Below, piece after piece: positions 1 through 10,027 of a stretch of DNA of 64,000 nt. This stretch comes from Cristatella mucedo (lineage: Eukaryota; Bryozoa; Phylactolaemata; Cristatellidae), in assembly GCA_009760855.2 (NCBI GenBank), contig WPIO01000129.1, positions 722,001-786,000 on the forward strand, written 5' to 3'. Made by a program: the position numbers and the translations under genes. The notes beneath the pieces are model-generated. The model was not told where the DNA came from. It ran no database searches and saw nothing but the letters and a program-made list of their open reading frames with translations. The first letter of the stretch is position 1. Every line of letters starts with the position of its first letter.

Positions 1-790
1 ATATTATAATCCCGTCGGATTGACCAGCCACCATCTTCGCAGTGACAGAATCGACCGCCTGCAGTCGCTTTCGTTCACGTGTTTTGTCCCTACTGTGTGC
101 CAAATCGTAAGCTGAGTTGCGGACTACTTTTCAGCCTTCGTGTGGTTACATTTTACCCACTATCGTAGCAAAATGCATCTGCTTGGTGCAAGGACGGTCT
201 TAATGCCACGTCAATCTGACACAGCTATTCCTTACACGGCAGTGAAGTAAAATAAAATGACAGTATGTTCAATGCAACTGTACTGCTAAAAATATATACG
301 GGTACTACTTTAATAGCATGACGCCTTTCTAGCAGATGGCAGTTCTGGCAGCGGTATCGCCTGTGCTATCAGTGCAAATCTGACAACCGCAGCGTGCTTA
401 ATAAAAACCAGTCCATCTTGTTTGTCCATTTTCCAGGCACGATAGAATCAAGATCTCTGTATAATTCCTTACTTTACCGCTAATTTTAGGAACAATCGAT
501 TAGAAAACACTTTGGAACCGAGGATGCAATATTAAAATCGTTTGCATAGTTTTGTTTGCCTAAAATACATTATTCAATCGCGTCGCATGGATCGGCGTCT
601 TATCAGCGTCTTGACTACTGCAAAAGAGCAACAACTGGCAACAATTGATTGTGACTGTCACAATTGCAGACGTCACAATCGCGAAGCATACAGTTGCGGC
701 TGAGCGTTGTAGCTAGCGAAATGTGTTGAATCGCTCGTCGGCAAGGTTATAAGACAGCGGTTGTGTGTGCTGGTTCAATATAATTTGGCA

Positions 791-1422
791 ATGTCCGTGC
801 AGCTGCGTGAAGCTGCAGCTTCAACAGATACTTCAACAGATACGCCATAGCCGGCATGCTAGAAGCAGCCCGTGAGGCACGCGCTGCAGCGGAAGCGCTA
901 GCGGGTCAAGCGAGCCGCCTCGAGACAGCGACGGCTGCCGCTGACCTTGGCAGGGCCAATAACGACATGGTACACGCCGCTCAGCAGGGTATGATTGCCT
1001 CGCTGATGCGGCAAACTAAAGAAGGTGTTAGATCAGGCCTGCAGGCGGGACTGAGTGCTCAAAAAGACCAGTGCGACCTGCAGTCGAGGAAGTTTGCTGA
1101 CCTGTAGCTCAGAGAATCATTATTGCCTCGCTGATGCAGCAATGCGAACTGGCTGAAGATGGTCGGGCCTAGATGCATAGCTCGGAAAGAGCACTGCAAA
1201 AGGCAATCTCGCCGGATTGCTGACCTGCAGCGTAGAGTGGAGACGCTGCGGCTGCACTGCCTGGAGGAGCTGAGCGGGTGGCTGTTGCCGGAGAAGCCTG
1301 CCGCCGTCTTGGCGGACGTAGAAAATCAGCTCCGCCGCCACAGAGCCACCGCCGCCGGTGCCGAGCGCACGACGACGCCTCCGCCGCCACCGCCGTCGGA
1401 GCCGAGCGCCAATCCGCTGTGA
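791..1422 (+). pseudogene. Left-arm copy of a coiled-coil-like ORF, broken
   Basis: The ATG at 791 opens with MSVQLREAAAS, the same start as the right-arm copy, but reaches a stop at 848-850. The homologous frame resumes at 856 (MLEAAREARAAAEALAG) to 1107, and a further related stretch lies at 1159-1422. The product would be rich in Ala, Arg, Glu and Gln and helix-forming, with a Pro-rich end (PPPPPPSEPS). The repeated phrase IASLM around 990 and 1120 reflects an internal direct repeat (ATTGCCTCGCTGATGC, twice). No family is recognised. It may be an element-encoded accessory protein or an exon of a captured gene. Confidence 0.4.
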
Positions 1423-1659
1423 CCTGCGACCGGTGCGATTTGTGACCAGTGCGACCTGAAATCCCGGAAGAAGGAGCCGTCGTCGCGCTCGGCACCGGTG
1501 GCGGTGGCGGCGGAGCGCTTTCGCTGCAGCGCGTTTCTTACGGGCTGCTTCTAGCATGCCGGCAATGGTGTCTTCTGCGGCAGCCAATGGGACCGTGTCG
1601 CCGCGATCCCCGGCAGAGGTATCTCTTGAAGCTGCAGCTTCACGCAGCTGCACGGACAT
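1120..1659 (-). CDS. Right-arm copy of the foldback ORF, unknown function
   Basis: This ORF starts at the ATG at 1659 with MSVQLREAAASRDTSAGD and matches the left-arm ORF for about 50 codons, through AGMLEAARKKRAAAKALRR. It then runs into arginine-rich sequence that looks like a shadow frame of the GC-rich (GCC)-like centre. Only the first 50 or so residues are supported by the two-copy comparison. No domain is recognised. Coding status is uncertain because the left copy is frameshifted. Confidence 0.3.
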   Translation of the reverse strand: MSVQLREAAASRDTSAGDRGDTVPLAAAEDTIAGMLEAARKKRAAAKALRRHRHRCRARRRLLLPGFQVALVTNRTGRRSQRIGARLRRRWRRRRRRALGTGGGGSVAAELIFYVRQDGGRLLRQQPPAQLLQAVQPQRLHSTLQVSNPARLPFAVLFPSYASRPDHLQPVRIAASARQ

Positions 1660-2402
1660 TGCAAAGATAGATTAAACCAGAACACGCAGCCGCTCTCGGA
1701 CTAACCTTACCAACGAGCAATTAAATACTCTTGAGCTAGCTACAGCGCTATGCTTCGCGTCACCCTTTGTCTGCGAAAACTGCGATTGTGACGATGTTTA
1801 CAATTGTGACGCTGAATCAATTATTTTTAGTTGTTGCTCTTTTGCGCTAGTCGAGACGCCGATAGAGTTCACGCGACGCGATTGAATAAAGTATTCCATG
1901 CTAAATATGCAAGCGCGTACGTAGGTGCGCAACGTAACTGTGTGAGCGACGAGGTAAGGGGTGATAACTGAAGAGTTAACTCTCAGCACGCTCCTATCGC
2001 AAACACTACGCAAAAGATTTTAATTTTTTGTCCTCGGTTCCAAAGAGTGTTTGTTCTGATGATTATTCCTCAAATTAGCAGTAAAGTCCGGAATTATACA
2101 GAGATCTTGATTCTATCGTGCCTGGACAATGAGCGAATAAAATTGTCTTGTTTTTATTGTTAAGCACGCTGCGGTTGTCAGGTTTGCACTGATAGCACGT
2201 GCCATACCTGCCAGAGCTGCTATTGGCTAGTAAGACCTCATGCTATAGAGTACCACACGTAGATATTTTTAGCAGTAGAGTTGCATTGAACAAACTATCA
2301 TTTTATTTTACTTCACTTCCGCGTAAGATAAAAGTAAGGAATAGCCGTGTCTGATTGACGTGGCATCAAGACCTTCCTTGCACCAAGCAGATGCATTTTT
2401 CT

Positions 2403-3290
2403 AAGAGAGTGGGAAAAATGGAACCAGATAAAGGATGAAAATTAGTCCGTGACTCGGCGTCTTAAAAAATGCGCGAGACCTATGTAGCCTGCTTCGGCAT
2501 GTTGAGCATTAGCTAGATGAGCCTACGGGAACTTTGATTCAAACACGAACATTGCAATGAAAGTCTTGAAAGTCAAGTGAATTGTACGTGTCCGCTTGAT
2601 GAAATGCCTTGCCGTGTGTAATGTAAAAACTATCTTTTTTAACTTGACAGATCTCTAGTATATTTAAATAAAAGTATCAACTTATCGGCGTAGTTGATTC
2701 TTAACGTACGCCAAGTACTCTTCGGACACCACGGTGCGCTCCATACGCAGAAGTCACTAATACAGATCATGTAAGTAGTGAGACCTTTCTCTTGCCATTT
2801 ACAGTTCGACGACGACTCGACGGTTCAAGTCACCAATCTGTCTGAATTGCCGGTAGCGCAGCTCATTATTTGGAACTCAGCTGCTCTGCTCTTCTTCTAG
2901 TTGCCGCAGCAGCCAGGCAAACGTGTCCTGCAGGCTGGCAATCGTATGCTGCTAGTCGTCAGAGCCGCCAAGGTCAGTTTGAGCCATCGCTCGCTCGTGG
3001 CGGGTCGCTAGCGTTTCAGTGCCAGCCAGCGCGAGCCACGGGGGCCGCCAACATGAGCCCGACACGAGTCCCATGCCCGCAACAGTAGCTTGTGCGGCCG
3101 CCGACGAGAGCGCCTAGCACCGATATCCGGTGGAGCCGTCGCTGAGAGTTTCCGCTTTGCTGAAGCTGGACGGCTATGAGAAACAAATGTCCAGCGTATC
3201 GCTACTCGCACCCGCTCTCTGACATTTGCAGCCGACCATGGGGTTAAATGCACGTCGCTAACTAAACTGTGCCGGTGCATGTGTGTACGC
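2403..3290. other. Unassigned intergenic stretch
   Basis: No gene, RNA or repeat relationship was recognised. A short open frame at 2870-3088 is GC-rich and shows no domain. Confidence 0.5.
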
Positions 3291-3297
3291 AGACGCT

Positions 3298-3778
3298 CTA
3301 ATTTTTTTCATGTTCAGCAATAAAAGCTCTTTCTGCTATAGTTCTATTCATTTTTCTAACTAGTGCAACATTGCTATTACTAGTATTTTTGATTGTACGT
3401 CCTCCACGTCTCTCCATCTTTTTCATGAACTCACCTTTCAATTCTGTACCTGGATCTACCTTTACCTTGTTTGGCCATTCTAATAGACCTTTCGAATATA
3501 CAATACATGACAATTATTGCTTTAGCTACGTCTTTTGATAATTTGCTTTGCAGTGCTATAGAGTCTGTATATCTACTAGCCCCATCAATCACACTTAATG
3601 CATATGTATAACTAGAGTCAGTTGGCATATGTAGTATGTAAGCTTGACGCTTCTCATTAGATGTTACATTAAAGCAGTGACTAGGAATTTCTTTTTGTCT
3701 AGGCTTGAATGTTTGGCTTATATCAGACTCTGGATCATACTTTCCTTCTTTTTTCTCTGTTAATGTAAAGAATAACAT
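3298..3778 (-). pseudogene. Polinton/Maverick-type integrase fragment
   Basis: Two overlapping minus-strand frames (3778-3431, then 3513-3298) together resemble the retroviral-like (rve) integrase of Polintons. The first carries a central-core motif of the type TYALSVIDGASRYTDSIAL, including the first catalytic Asp. The second carries a VDPGTEL motif (second Asp) and an ...RKMNRTIAERAF end, matching the usual NRTLAERLF region. The shift between frames near 3470-3510 shows that it is broken. The nearby capsid and polymerase pieces support one decayed Polinton. In intact elements this protein inserts the element DNA. Here it is a relic. Confidence 0.75.
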
Positions 3779-3789
3779 AATATAGTGAT

Positions 3790-4860
3790 GGACTTATTTT
3801 TTCAAATGGGAAAAGAGAAAAATATTAAGGATTATCGTTTTGGATGGTTGTCTGTCATGTAAAAGAGAAATAAGAAGACCATAACAACCATTTGACGTTT
3901 GATGTGATATTTGTGATCTTGATGGCACAGAAAACAGTTTGATAGTAATATTATTAGAAACAGTTCAAAATTAGATTAGGTTTTCTATATTGTCAGTATT
4001 GTAGAAATGTTTACTAGATCTTTAGCAAGTAGGAAATATTCTTTAGGAAAAAACGTTTGCAAAAGCTACGTTCAGAAGTGATTTGTTATCGCAGATGTAT
4101 CCACGATGAGGCATAACGTTTTAGTGAACAACTATTTCATTATTCAAAGGAAAGAGATTCACAATGAGAATAAAAGAGTTAGCAGCTCTTCTATTCCGTC
4201 TGTCTTTCCCAAGTGGTTAAAACTCATTCATAAATTTAGTCTGTGAATATCAAAATTATCAATGAAATAATAATATTCTATTTTTAGTCAGAAAAGAATG
4301 CATAACATATTTAAAATCTGCTCCACAGCTTACAGTGTGTATAGCTCTAATATCTCCTAATGGAATAGAAATTTTACCTGTCCGTCGCAGTGGCGGGCAA
4401 TTTGATGATCCTATTACCATTGACCGAATATTGCTAGTGAGGGAGAGTTAGCTTTACTTCATACGCTAGAAGTACTAGTGCTTAATATTGAGTTCATCGA
4501 ACTTGGATTACAATATAATGGTAACACCTCAGTTATTTTTGTAAATTCTCTATCAACATGTCATTTAGTTGTCTTCATCTGAAACCTGAACACATTTTGG
4601 TTTTTTGCTAGTATTTTATTTATAATTATCTATAATTTATTATTAAACAATTTCTTTCTCTCTGTGAAGCCATTTCATGCATGTAAACTATGATTCATCT
4701 TCATTTGAAGTTAATTCAGTAGTGTTCTCACACATTTTTAAGTAATGAACAGTTATAGTTGTCTATGCAGCCACAGCAGCGGCCTGTGGAGTTAACTCGT
4801 TAAATTCAATACCAACGTCCAGTTTGGTAGTGTTTGTTATTGTTTAATCATTATATCTTA
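3790..4860. other. AT-rich interior of the Polinton relic
   Basis: This stretch lies between integrase and capsid remnants. It is AT-rich with only short interrupted frames, and no individual Polinton gene could be named. It is probably decayed element DNA, judged by position only. Confidence 0.4.
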
Positions 4861-4866
4861 CATCGA

Positions 4867-5735
4867 TTACTGAATTGGATACAGTGTGAGCCACTCAGGG
4901 TATGCTATACCGACTGGCTCTGCTAGCTCATTGATGCCTAGGTTTTGTTTTCTAAAGCGAGTGAAGTTTACATATTCAGTAGAGCACTTACCCTTCTTAA
5001 AATAGTTAGATCTTATTACTGATGGGTAAACGGAAGAACCAGTCGTAGCAACGCGTACATTATTAGTATTGCAGTGATTATATATACACGGGTTTCTAGG
5101 GTATGAACTATGTTTATCTAAGTCGTGTGCAGCTACGATTAACCACGTGACCGAATCAGTCGTGTTTTGAATTGATAGTACTTTAACATATTTCAAACCC
5201 TGGTTAGTGGTGTTTAGTGTCATATTTTCATATCATCCAACTCTATAGTTGAATGTATTGTTCTTCCTACTAGAAAGTTTTGCTTAGCTTCTCTCAATGC
5301 GTAGCATCGGTTGAATGCATGAAACCATTAACCTCATGATTAACATCACACCTTCGTTGTGTTGACTTGGAATGCATTTCACTGAACAGCACCATTTACA
5401 GGAGTTACACCTGTAATTTGGAATGTGCTGGTAGGATATCCTGCAGTTATATTAGCTGTGGTGATTATTGCATTGTAGTCAAATCCTCCAACTCTTGTAA
5501 GATGAATAGAAAATGAGATATTGTATAGAATCCAATCCATATTCGCACAAAATCCAGACAATTTAGAAAGTGGAAGTGAAATGCTAAATGCTCCATTATA
5601 ATCAATTAAGTTACTTGTAAGCCCTCATCGATATAAGAATCCAATTTTAGATGTGGTTGCTCCAGATGCTGCTGGGCTAGTACAATTTGTGACACCAGCG
5701 TTCGTACCATCTATAGAACTTGACTCATCTTTTTT
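4867..5735 (-). pseudogene. Polinton major capsid protein fragment, copy A
   Basis: Two minus-strand frames hold pieces of a Polinton/adintovirus-like double-jelly-roll major capsid protein. The frame at 5561-5379 carries FCANMDWILYNISFSIHL, which lines up with FCTDMDKIIYNTNIELMV in copy B near 50.5 kb. The frame at 5223-4867 carries WLIVAAHDLDKHSSYPRNP and YNHCNTNNVRV, typical of the second half of this capsid family. Stops and shifts separate them, so it cannot make a full protein. In the family, this protein forms the virion-like shell. Assignment rests on motif recall plus the agreement between the two copies. Confidence 0.65.
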
Positions 5736-5747
5736 CCACTAAGTAGC

Positions 5748-5870
5748 AGGAGTGCGACGACGCCTCCGCCGCCACCGCCGCTGGTGCCGAGCGCGATGAC
5801 TCCTCCGCTGCCACCACCGCCGACGCAACAACCGTAAGGTCAATATGGAAATCCTTCTGGCGGAGCGCAA
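5748..5870. repeat. GC-rich (GCC)-type minisatellite block in AT-rich DNA
   Basis: An abrupt GC-rich island contains GACGACGCCTCCGCCGCCAC. It is nearly the same as the centre of the foldback element (about 1370-1400, and inverted at 1478-1530). It interrupts the AT-rich Polinton relic, so it looks like a transferred or inserted fragment of the foldback element's core. Confidence 0.55.
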
Positions 5871-5959
5871 GGAAGAGAGTGGCTAGGGGGTGCTGTTTGG
5901 CACCTAGACAAACCAAGATAGCTAACAAACAAACCATACAACCAAACAAATCTAGCTAA

Positions 5960-6600
5960 CCAAAATTTATTCATTTTATAATACATAGTTTTTTCCCCGT
6001 ACTAAATACGTGTCTCAAAAAGTGTCAAATAGCATGTTTTCATGCGCTAAGAGTGAATATTCAACGATCGCCCTAAAAGATTTGTAACTGCTTATGAAGT
6101 TTAGAAAAAACAGATACACTTAACAAAAATTGCGATTCTTTTATTTAAGTCAAATGTGAATCTAAGCAACATATTTATAAGAAGAATTTCAAATGCCATC
6201 GTATGAGTAAGAAGTAAAAAGATTGTCTGATATTGAACGAAGGTTATCTGTTTTTATCATTATGACTGGATTAGCCTCTGGAATAGGAATAGTGCTGAGA
6301 ATGTAATACACTGATAAAAGGTTAGATTATAAAGTAACACAGATCTTGAACGGCAGGGTTATTTGGTAATTGCTAATTGTGTCGAAGTAGATCACCTAAT
6401 TTTCAAGAGGCAATATATTTCATTAGGATCGAGAGTTGTCTGAAAGGGGATTAAATTGGATTATTTCTAAAGTATTCGCATTTTATGGTAACTTTTTATA
6501 TGCATATATACTGCAAGCTGGTTACAATGCTGTGAATTACCGGAAAAGTTAAGCATAAAAAACATAAAAGCATACATTTTTTATAAGTATAACTCTTGAT
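5960..6600. other. AT-rich relic sequence without recognisable gene
   Basis: AT-rich, with no frame longer than a few dozen codons and no family match. It lies between capsid and polymerase pieces of the Polinton relic. Confidence 0.4.
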
Positions 6601-6619
6601 AATTGATTTTCTTTATGGT

Positions 6620-7280
6620 GTGTACTTAGATGGTTTTTCTAGATTTAATGAAACAGAGCTACAGGGTATTGATAAATTTACCTGGTTTTATCTCGTGGAA
6701 TTAATCAAGAAAATTAAGACCATGGTTTTAGAGCTTGGAATAATTTTAAAATTAGAAATGTAGGTTACAATCCTGACACACTTAAAACAATATGTATTAG
6801 TCGTCCTTCCAGTTGTATGTGATGCAATTATAAGTCATTCAGCAAACTTTATGACAACTCTTCAAATGACATGGACTATTTTATTGAAGTATACTGGAAT
6901 TTTTTCGTCTTGAATTGCTAACGGACATGGATAAATATGAATTCTTTGAGAAAGGCATATGGGGAGGAATGTTTCAAGTTTCTGAGAGATATGTAAAGGC
7001 TAACAATGAGTATTGTAAAAATTACAATCCCGAAGAAAAGTCTTGGTCACTGTATCTAGATGCAACTAAACTCTATGGATGGGCAATGAAACGAGGTTTA
7101 CAATTATCCCAAAACCTACCGTGGAAAAATTGACTAAACAGTCAATACTTCGTCTTAGCAAGGTTTCAAGTAAGGGATTCGTATTTGAGGTTGATATCGA
7201 TAGCCCAAATGAAATTCATGATATATTTTATATTATATATAATATATTATTCATTTTATTTTTTTATATTACTCATTAAT
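6620..7280 (+). pseudogene. Polinton protein-primed DNA polymerase B fragment
   Basis: The plus-strand frame at 6915-7133 has ELLTDMDKYEFFEKGIWGG, then SERYVKANNEYCKNYNP and LYLDATKLYGWAMK. This is the order and spacing of the protein-primed PolB of Polintons (LTDPDMY..FIEKGIRGG.., KANNPY, YLDANNLYGWAM), including the palm motif with the catalytic Asp in LYLDA. It continues in another frame at 7079-7279 with SKGFVFEVDIDSPNEIHD, where the family has ILEVDLEYP.ELHD. Upstream (6620-6900) are weaker matching pieces such as TILLKYTGI. Several frameshifts show that it is dead. It is on the strand opposite the integrase and capsid pieces. Confidence 0.75.
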
Positions 7281-7449
7281 GTCTAAAGCAGGCAAGGTTA
7301 TAAAGGATTAGTACTGTTACTAACAATGTAGATTTGGTAGAGGTGATGATCCGTCTACAAAAATCTGTCCTAGATCTACTACCAAAAAAATAAAATACAG
7401 GAGTTGTGCCTTGATATAATTGAGGGAGGAGAAGTCCAATGGGGATGGT

Positions 7450-7690
7450 ACAACCTTAGGGACGGACTGTCTGATTTTGTCTATCTAGCCGACAAAGAAG
7501 CTAGAGAAGCGATCGGCTAGGTCACCATGAGAGTCACTTAGTAAGGAGCTAACCCGGGTGTTGTTATGGAGTTGGCTCATGGTGGACATCATCGCTGTTT
7601 GTTTGTGCATCTGCGATTCAATAGTAGGTTAGTAGTAGCTAGATTCGGCCTTTGCGAGGATCGACTGTTACGTATAATAGCAGAGCTACC
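7450..7690 (-). mobile_element. LINE fragment, ORF2 linker region
   Basis: This aligns by eye with 9855-10080 of the long LINE (shared words GATTTTGTCTATCT, AGAAGCGATCGGCTAG, TAAGGAGCTAACC). It covers the endonuclease-RT linker. It is diverged and isolated, hence an older insertion of the same or a related family. Confidence 0.7.
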
Positions 7691-7774
7691 AGGTTGGAGC
7701 CACAACAAAGTGACCAGTCAGGAGAGGTCAAGCTCAGTCTGCGGTCCGGAGAGTAAAGCATGGCCATTTGATTG

Positions 7775-7862
7775 TGCTTCCATTACAGCAAATGTAAAGT
7801 ACCCAGAAACAGATTGAGCTCTCTGATTTCATTATATCAACCATATCACTATTATTATTATT
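7775..7862 (+). mobile_element. LINE/SINE 3' tail, plus orientation
   Basis: Contains the shared tail (GCAAATGTAAAG, then ATTGAGCTCTCTG) followed by a TATTATTATTATT run. It lacks any upstream LINE coding part, so it is a severely 5'-truncated copy. Confidence 0.65.
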
Positions 7863-7931
7863 GCAGCTGCCAATAAGCGTGTTGTCCATCCACATAGCGT
7901 CCTATATGGTGGCAATGGTGAAGCTATTGAG

Positions 7932-7970
7932 CACTGGTTTTCAACCTTCATAATGCCGCGCCCCTTTATA
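7932..7970. mobile_element. Left end of a SPIN-like hAT MITE, split
   Basis: Starts CACTGGTTTTCAACC and continues with ATGCCGCGCCCCTTTA. This resembles, from memory, the SPIN/URR1 group of hAT non-autonomous elements, whose terminal repeat is CAGTGGTTCTCAACC. The other half is at 11334-11487. The LINE at 7971-11333 interrupts it. The short word TTTATA here and TTTAATA at 11334 look like the LINE's target-site duplication. Confidence 0.65.
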
Positions 7971-8266
7971 ATAATAATAGTATTAATAATTCACTTGATA
8001 AAGCGCCCTCAGAGAACTCAATCTCTCTCTAGGCGCTTTACATTTGCTGTAAAGTGAAATGTAATTGAATGGTAAGTAAAATCATGCTTGAAAAACAAAC
8101 GAAATGAATAATATGGTTAGGGGTGACATGCACAGGGTCAGCATGCAAATGTGGTTAGTGGCAGCATGCACAGTGTCAGCATGCATAAGCACATCAAGGA
8201 CGAATCACAGGGACCCACTAAATGCTGTCCTAAATAGGTGTGTTTTTAGGTTCCTTTTAAATGTGG

Positions 8267-9991
8267 TCAGGTCAGGGGATGTTTTGACGCAGGTCGGGAG
8301 GGAGTTCCAGGCTTTGGGAGCATATGAACTAAATGCACAGTCTCCAAAGGATTTAAGGTTTGTACGAGATATAGGTAAACAGTTAGTTTCCGAAAAGCGG
8401 ACGGTACAATGCTGGGCCTGGTGGGGAGTAGATCTGAGAGATAAGCTGGAGCCATAGAATGAAGGGACCTAAAAGTGAGCGACAAAACCTTGAAGTCAAT
8501 CCGTTGCTTGACTGGTAGCCAGTGCAGGTCGGCGAGAAGTGGAGTAATGTGGCAACTGCGACGCTCACGACAGACAAGCCTAGCTGCAGAGTTTTGCACA
8601 AGCTGCAATCGCCTGATCGCACATGCTGGTAGGCCAGTAAGCAGTGAGTTGCAGAAGTCAAGACGGGATGTCACGAATGCATGAACTAACTTGGACGTGG
8701 TATCTTTATCTAAACAAGCCCGAATTTTAGCAATGTTATGAAGCTGAAAATAAACAGATTTGACTGTGGAGCTGATATGGTCGTCTAACGAGAGGTCGCT
8801 TTGGAATATGGCACCTAGATTCCGAGCTGATTCGACAGGAGATATGCTGGCAGAGCCAATTTTGAAAGTCAGCCTTTCCAATCTCTGGATCACACTAGGT
8901 TTGCCCATAAATAGTAAGTTAGTTTTATCATCGTTAAGCTTTAGAAAATTTGCTGCCATCCATGTGCGGATGTCATCAATGCATGCAGCAAGTGAGTTGA
9001 GAGAATTTGAGGTGCTCGAAGGCTGGGAGGGATCAAAGCAAAGGTACAACTGAGTGTCATCCGCATAGAAGTGAAAGCCTAGATTGTGCTTGGCAATCAC
9101 ATCAGCAAGAGGCAGAGTATAAACCGTGAAAAGAACTGGACCTAGCACAGAGCCCTGAGGTACTCCATATTTCAGAAGTACTTCAGATGATCCTTGTCCA
9201 TTCACGTCAATACTCTGGACTCTCCCACTGAGATAGGACCTGAACCACTGCAGAGCAGTGCCAGTGATGCCCAGGCGAGATGAGAGGCGCTCTAGAAGAA
9301 TTTTGTGATGGATGGTATCAAAAGCTGCCGAAAGATCGAGCAAAACAAGAAGAGACACTCTACCCATGTTTGCATTCCTAAGTAGGTCGTTGTATACCCG
9401 AAGCAATGCTGACTCTGTGGAGTGATTAGCTCTAAAGCCAGACTGGAACTTACTAGCAAGGTGTGAGGTTTCGATATACGAGTTCAGCTGGTCCGCCACG
9501 ACCCGTTCCAGTGTCTTTGATAGGAATGGTAGAAGGGAGACTGGGCGGTTGTTGCTTAGGTTCTCTTGGTCTAGTGCAGCTTTCTTGAGAAGTGGCCTGA
9601 CTACAGCTTTTTTGTAAGGTGCTGGGACATGACCCGAGGCTAATGACATATTAATGATGTTAGTTATGCATGGCAGCAGCAGATCAGTGCAACGTAGGAG
9701 CAGGACAGTGGGAATAGAGTCCAGAGGACTTGTTGTCTTCTTTGATTGAGATACGAACTTTAGGACTAGATCACTAGTGACCTGCTTAAATGCAGACATT
9801 GAGGTGCAGCCAGGAACCGAGGAATAGCATTCTAGTGGGAAGGTTGTCATCGCAGGGATGGATTCCCTGATTTTGTCTATCTTCTGCACAAAGAATCGAG
9901 AGAAGCGATCGGCTAGATCATCACAAGGATCATCAGGTAAGGAGCTAACCTGGGAACGGTTGAGGAGATGGTTTATTGTCGACATCAGCAT
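8267..9991 (-). pseudogene. LINE reverse transcriptase (ORF2 part), copy 1
   Basis: A 574-codon frame holds a complete non-LTR reverse transcriptase core: PVSLLPFLSKTLERVVADQL, FQSGFRANHSTESALL, VLLDLSAAFDTIHH (motif A), YGVPQGSVLGPVLF (motif B) and FYADDTQLYL (catalytic YADD, motif C). It is followed by the thumb and a C-terminal LPVKQRIDFKVLSLTFRSLH. Near 8435 the frame slips: here the protein reads LPTRPSIVPSAFRK, whereas copy 2 reads LPHQAKHRTTRFSES. The last part is therefore out of frame. It is also separated from the endonuclease by an in-frame TAA at 10028-10030, in the same frame. In the family, ORF2 nicks the target DNA and copies element RNA there. Confidence 0.88.
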
Positions 9992-10027
9992 TTTTGGATT
10001 GTGCGTCTGTGATTCAACAATGTTTTT

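Larger units (their letters stand above)
172..2402. mobile_element. Long inverted-repeat (foldback-like) element
   Basis: The segment beginning at 172 (AAATGCATCTGCTTGGTGCA) reappears as its reverse complement ending near 2402. The similarity continues inward for roughly 700-880 bp per arm: about 172-894 on the left and 1520-2402 on the right. By eye the arms differ by substitutions and indels, and the right arm has an extra block around 1880-2010. The unpaired centre is about 895-1519. Arms this long around a short centre fit a foldback-type DNA transposon or an old inverted duplication. No transposase motif was recognised and no clear target-site duplication was found at the edges. Both arms contain the same start of a reading frame. 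Confidence 0.7.

Noticed and set aside
8104-9053. Plus-strand ORFs across LINE copy 1
   Set aside because: They are shadows of the reverse transcriptase on the other strand, and similar shadows recur in every LINE copy.
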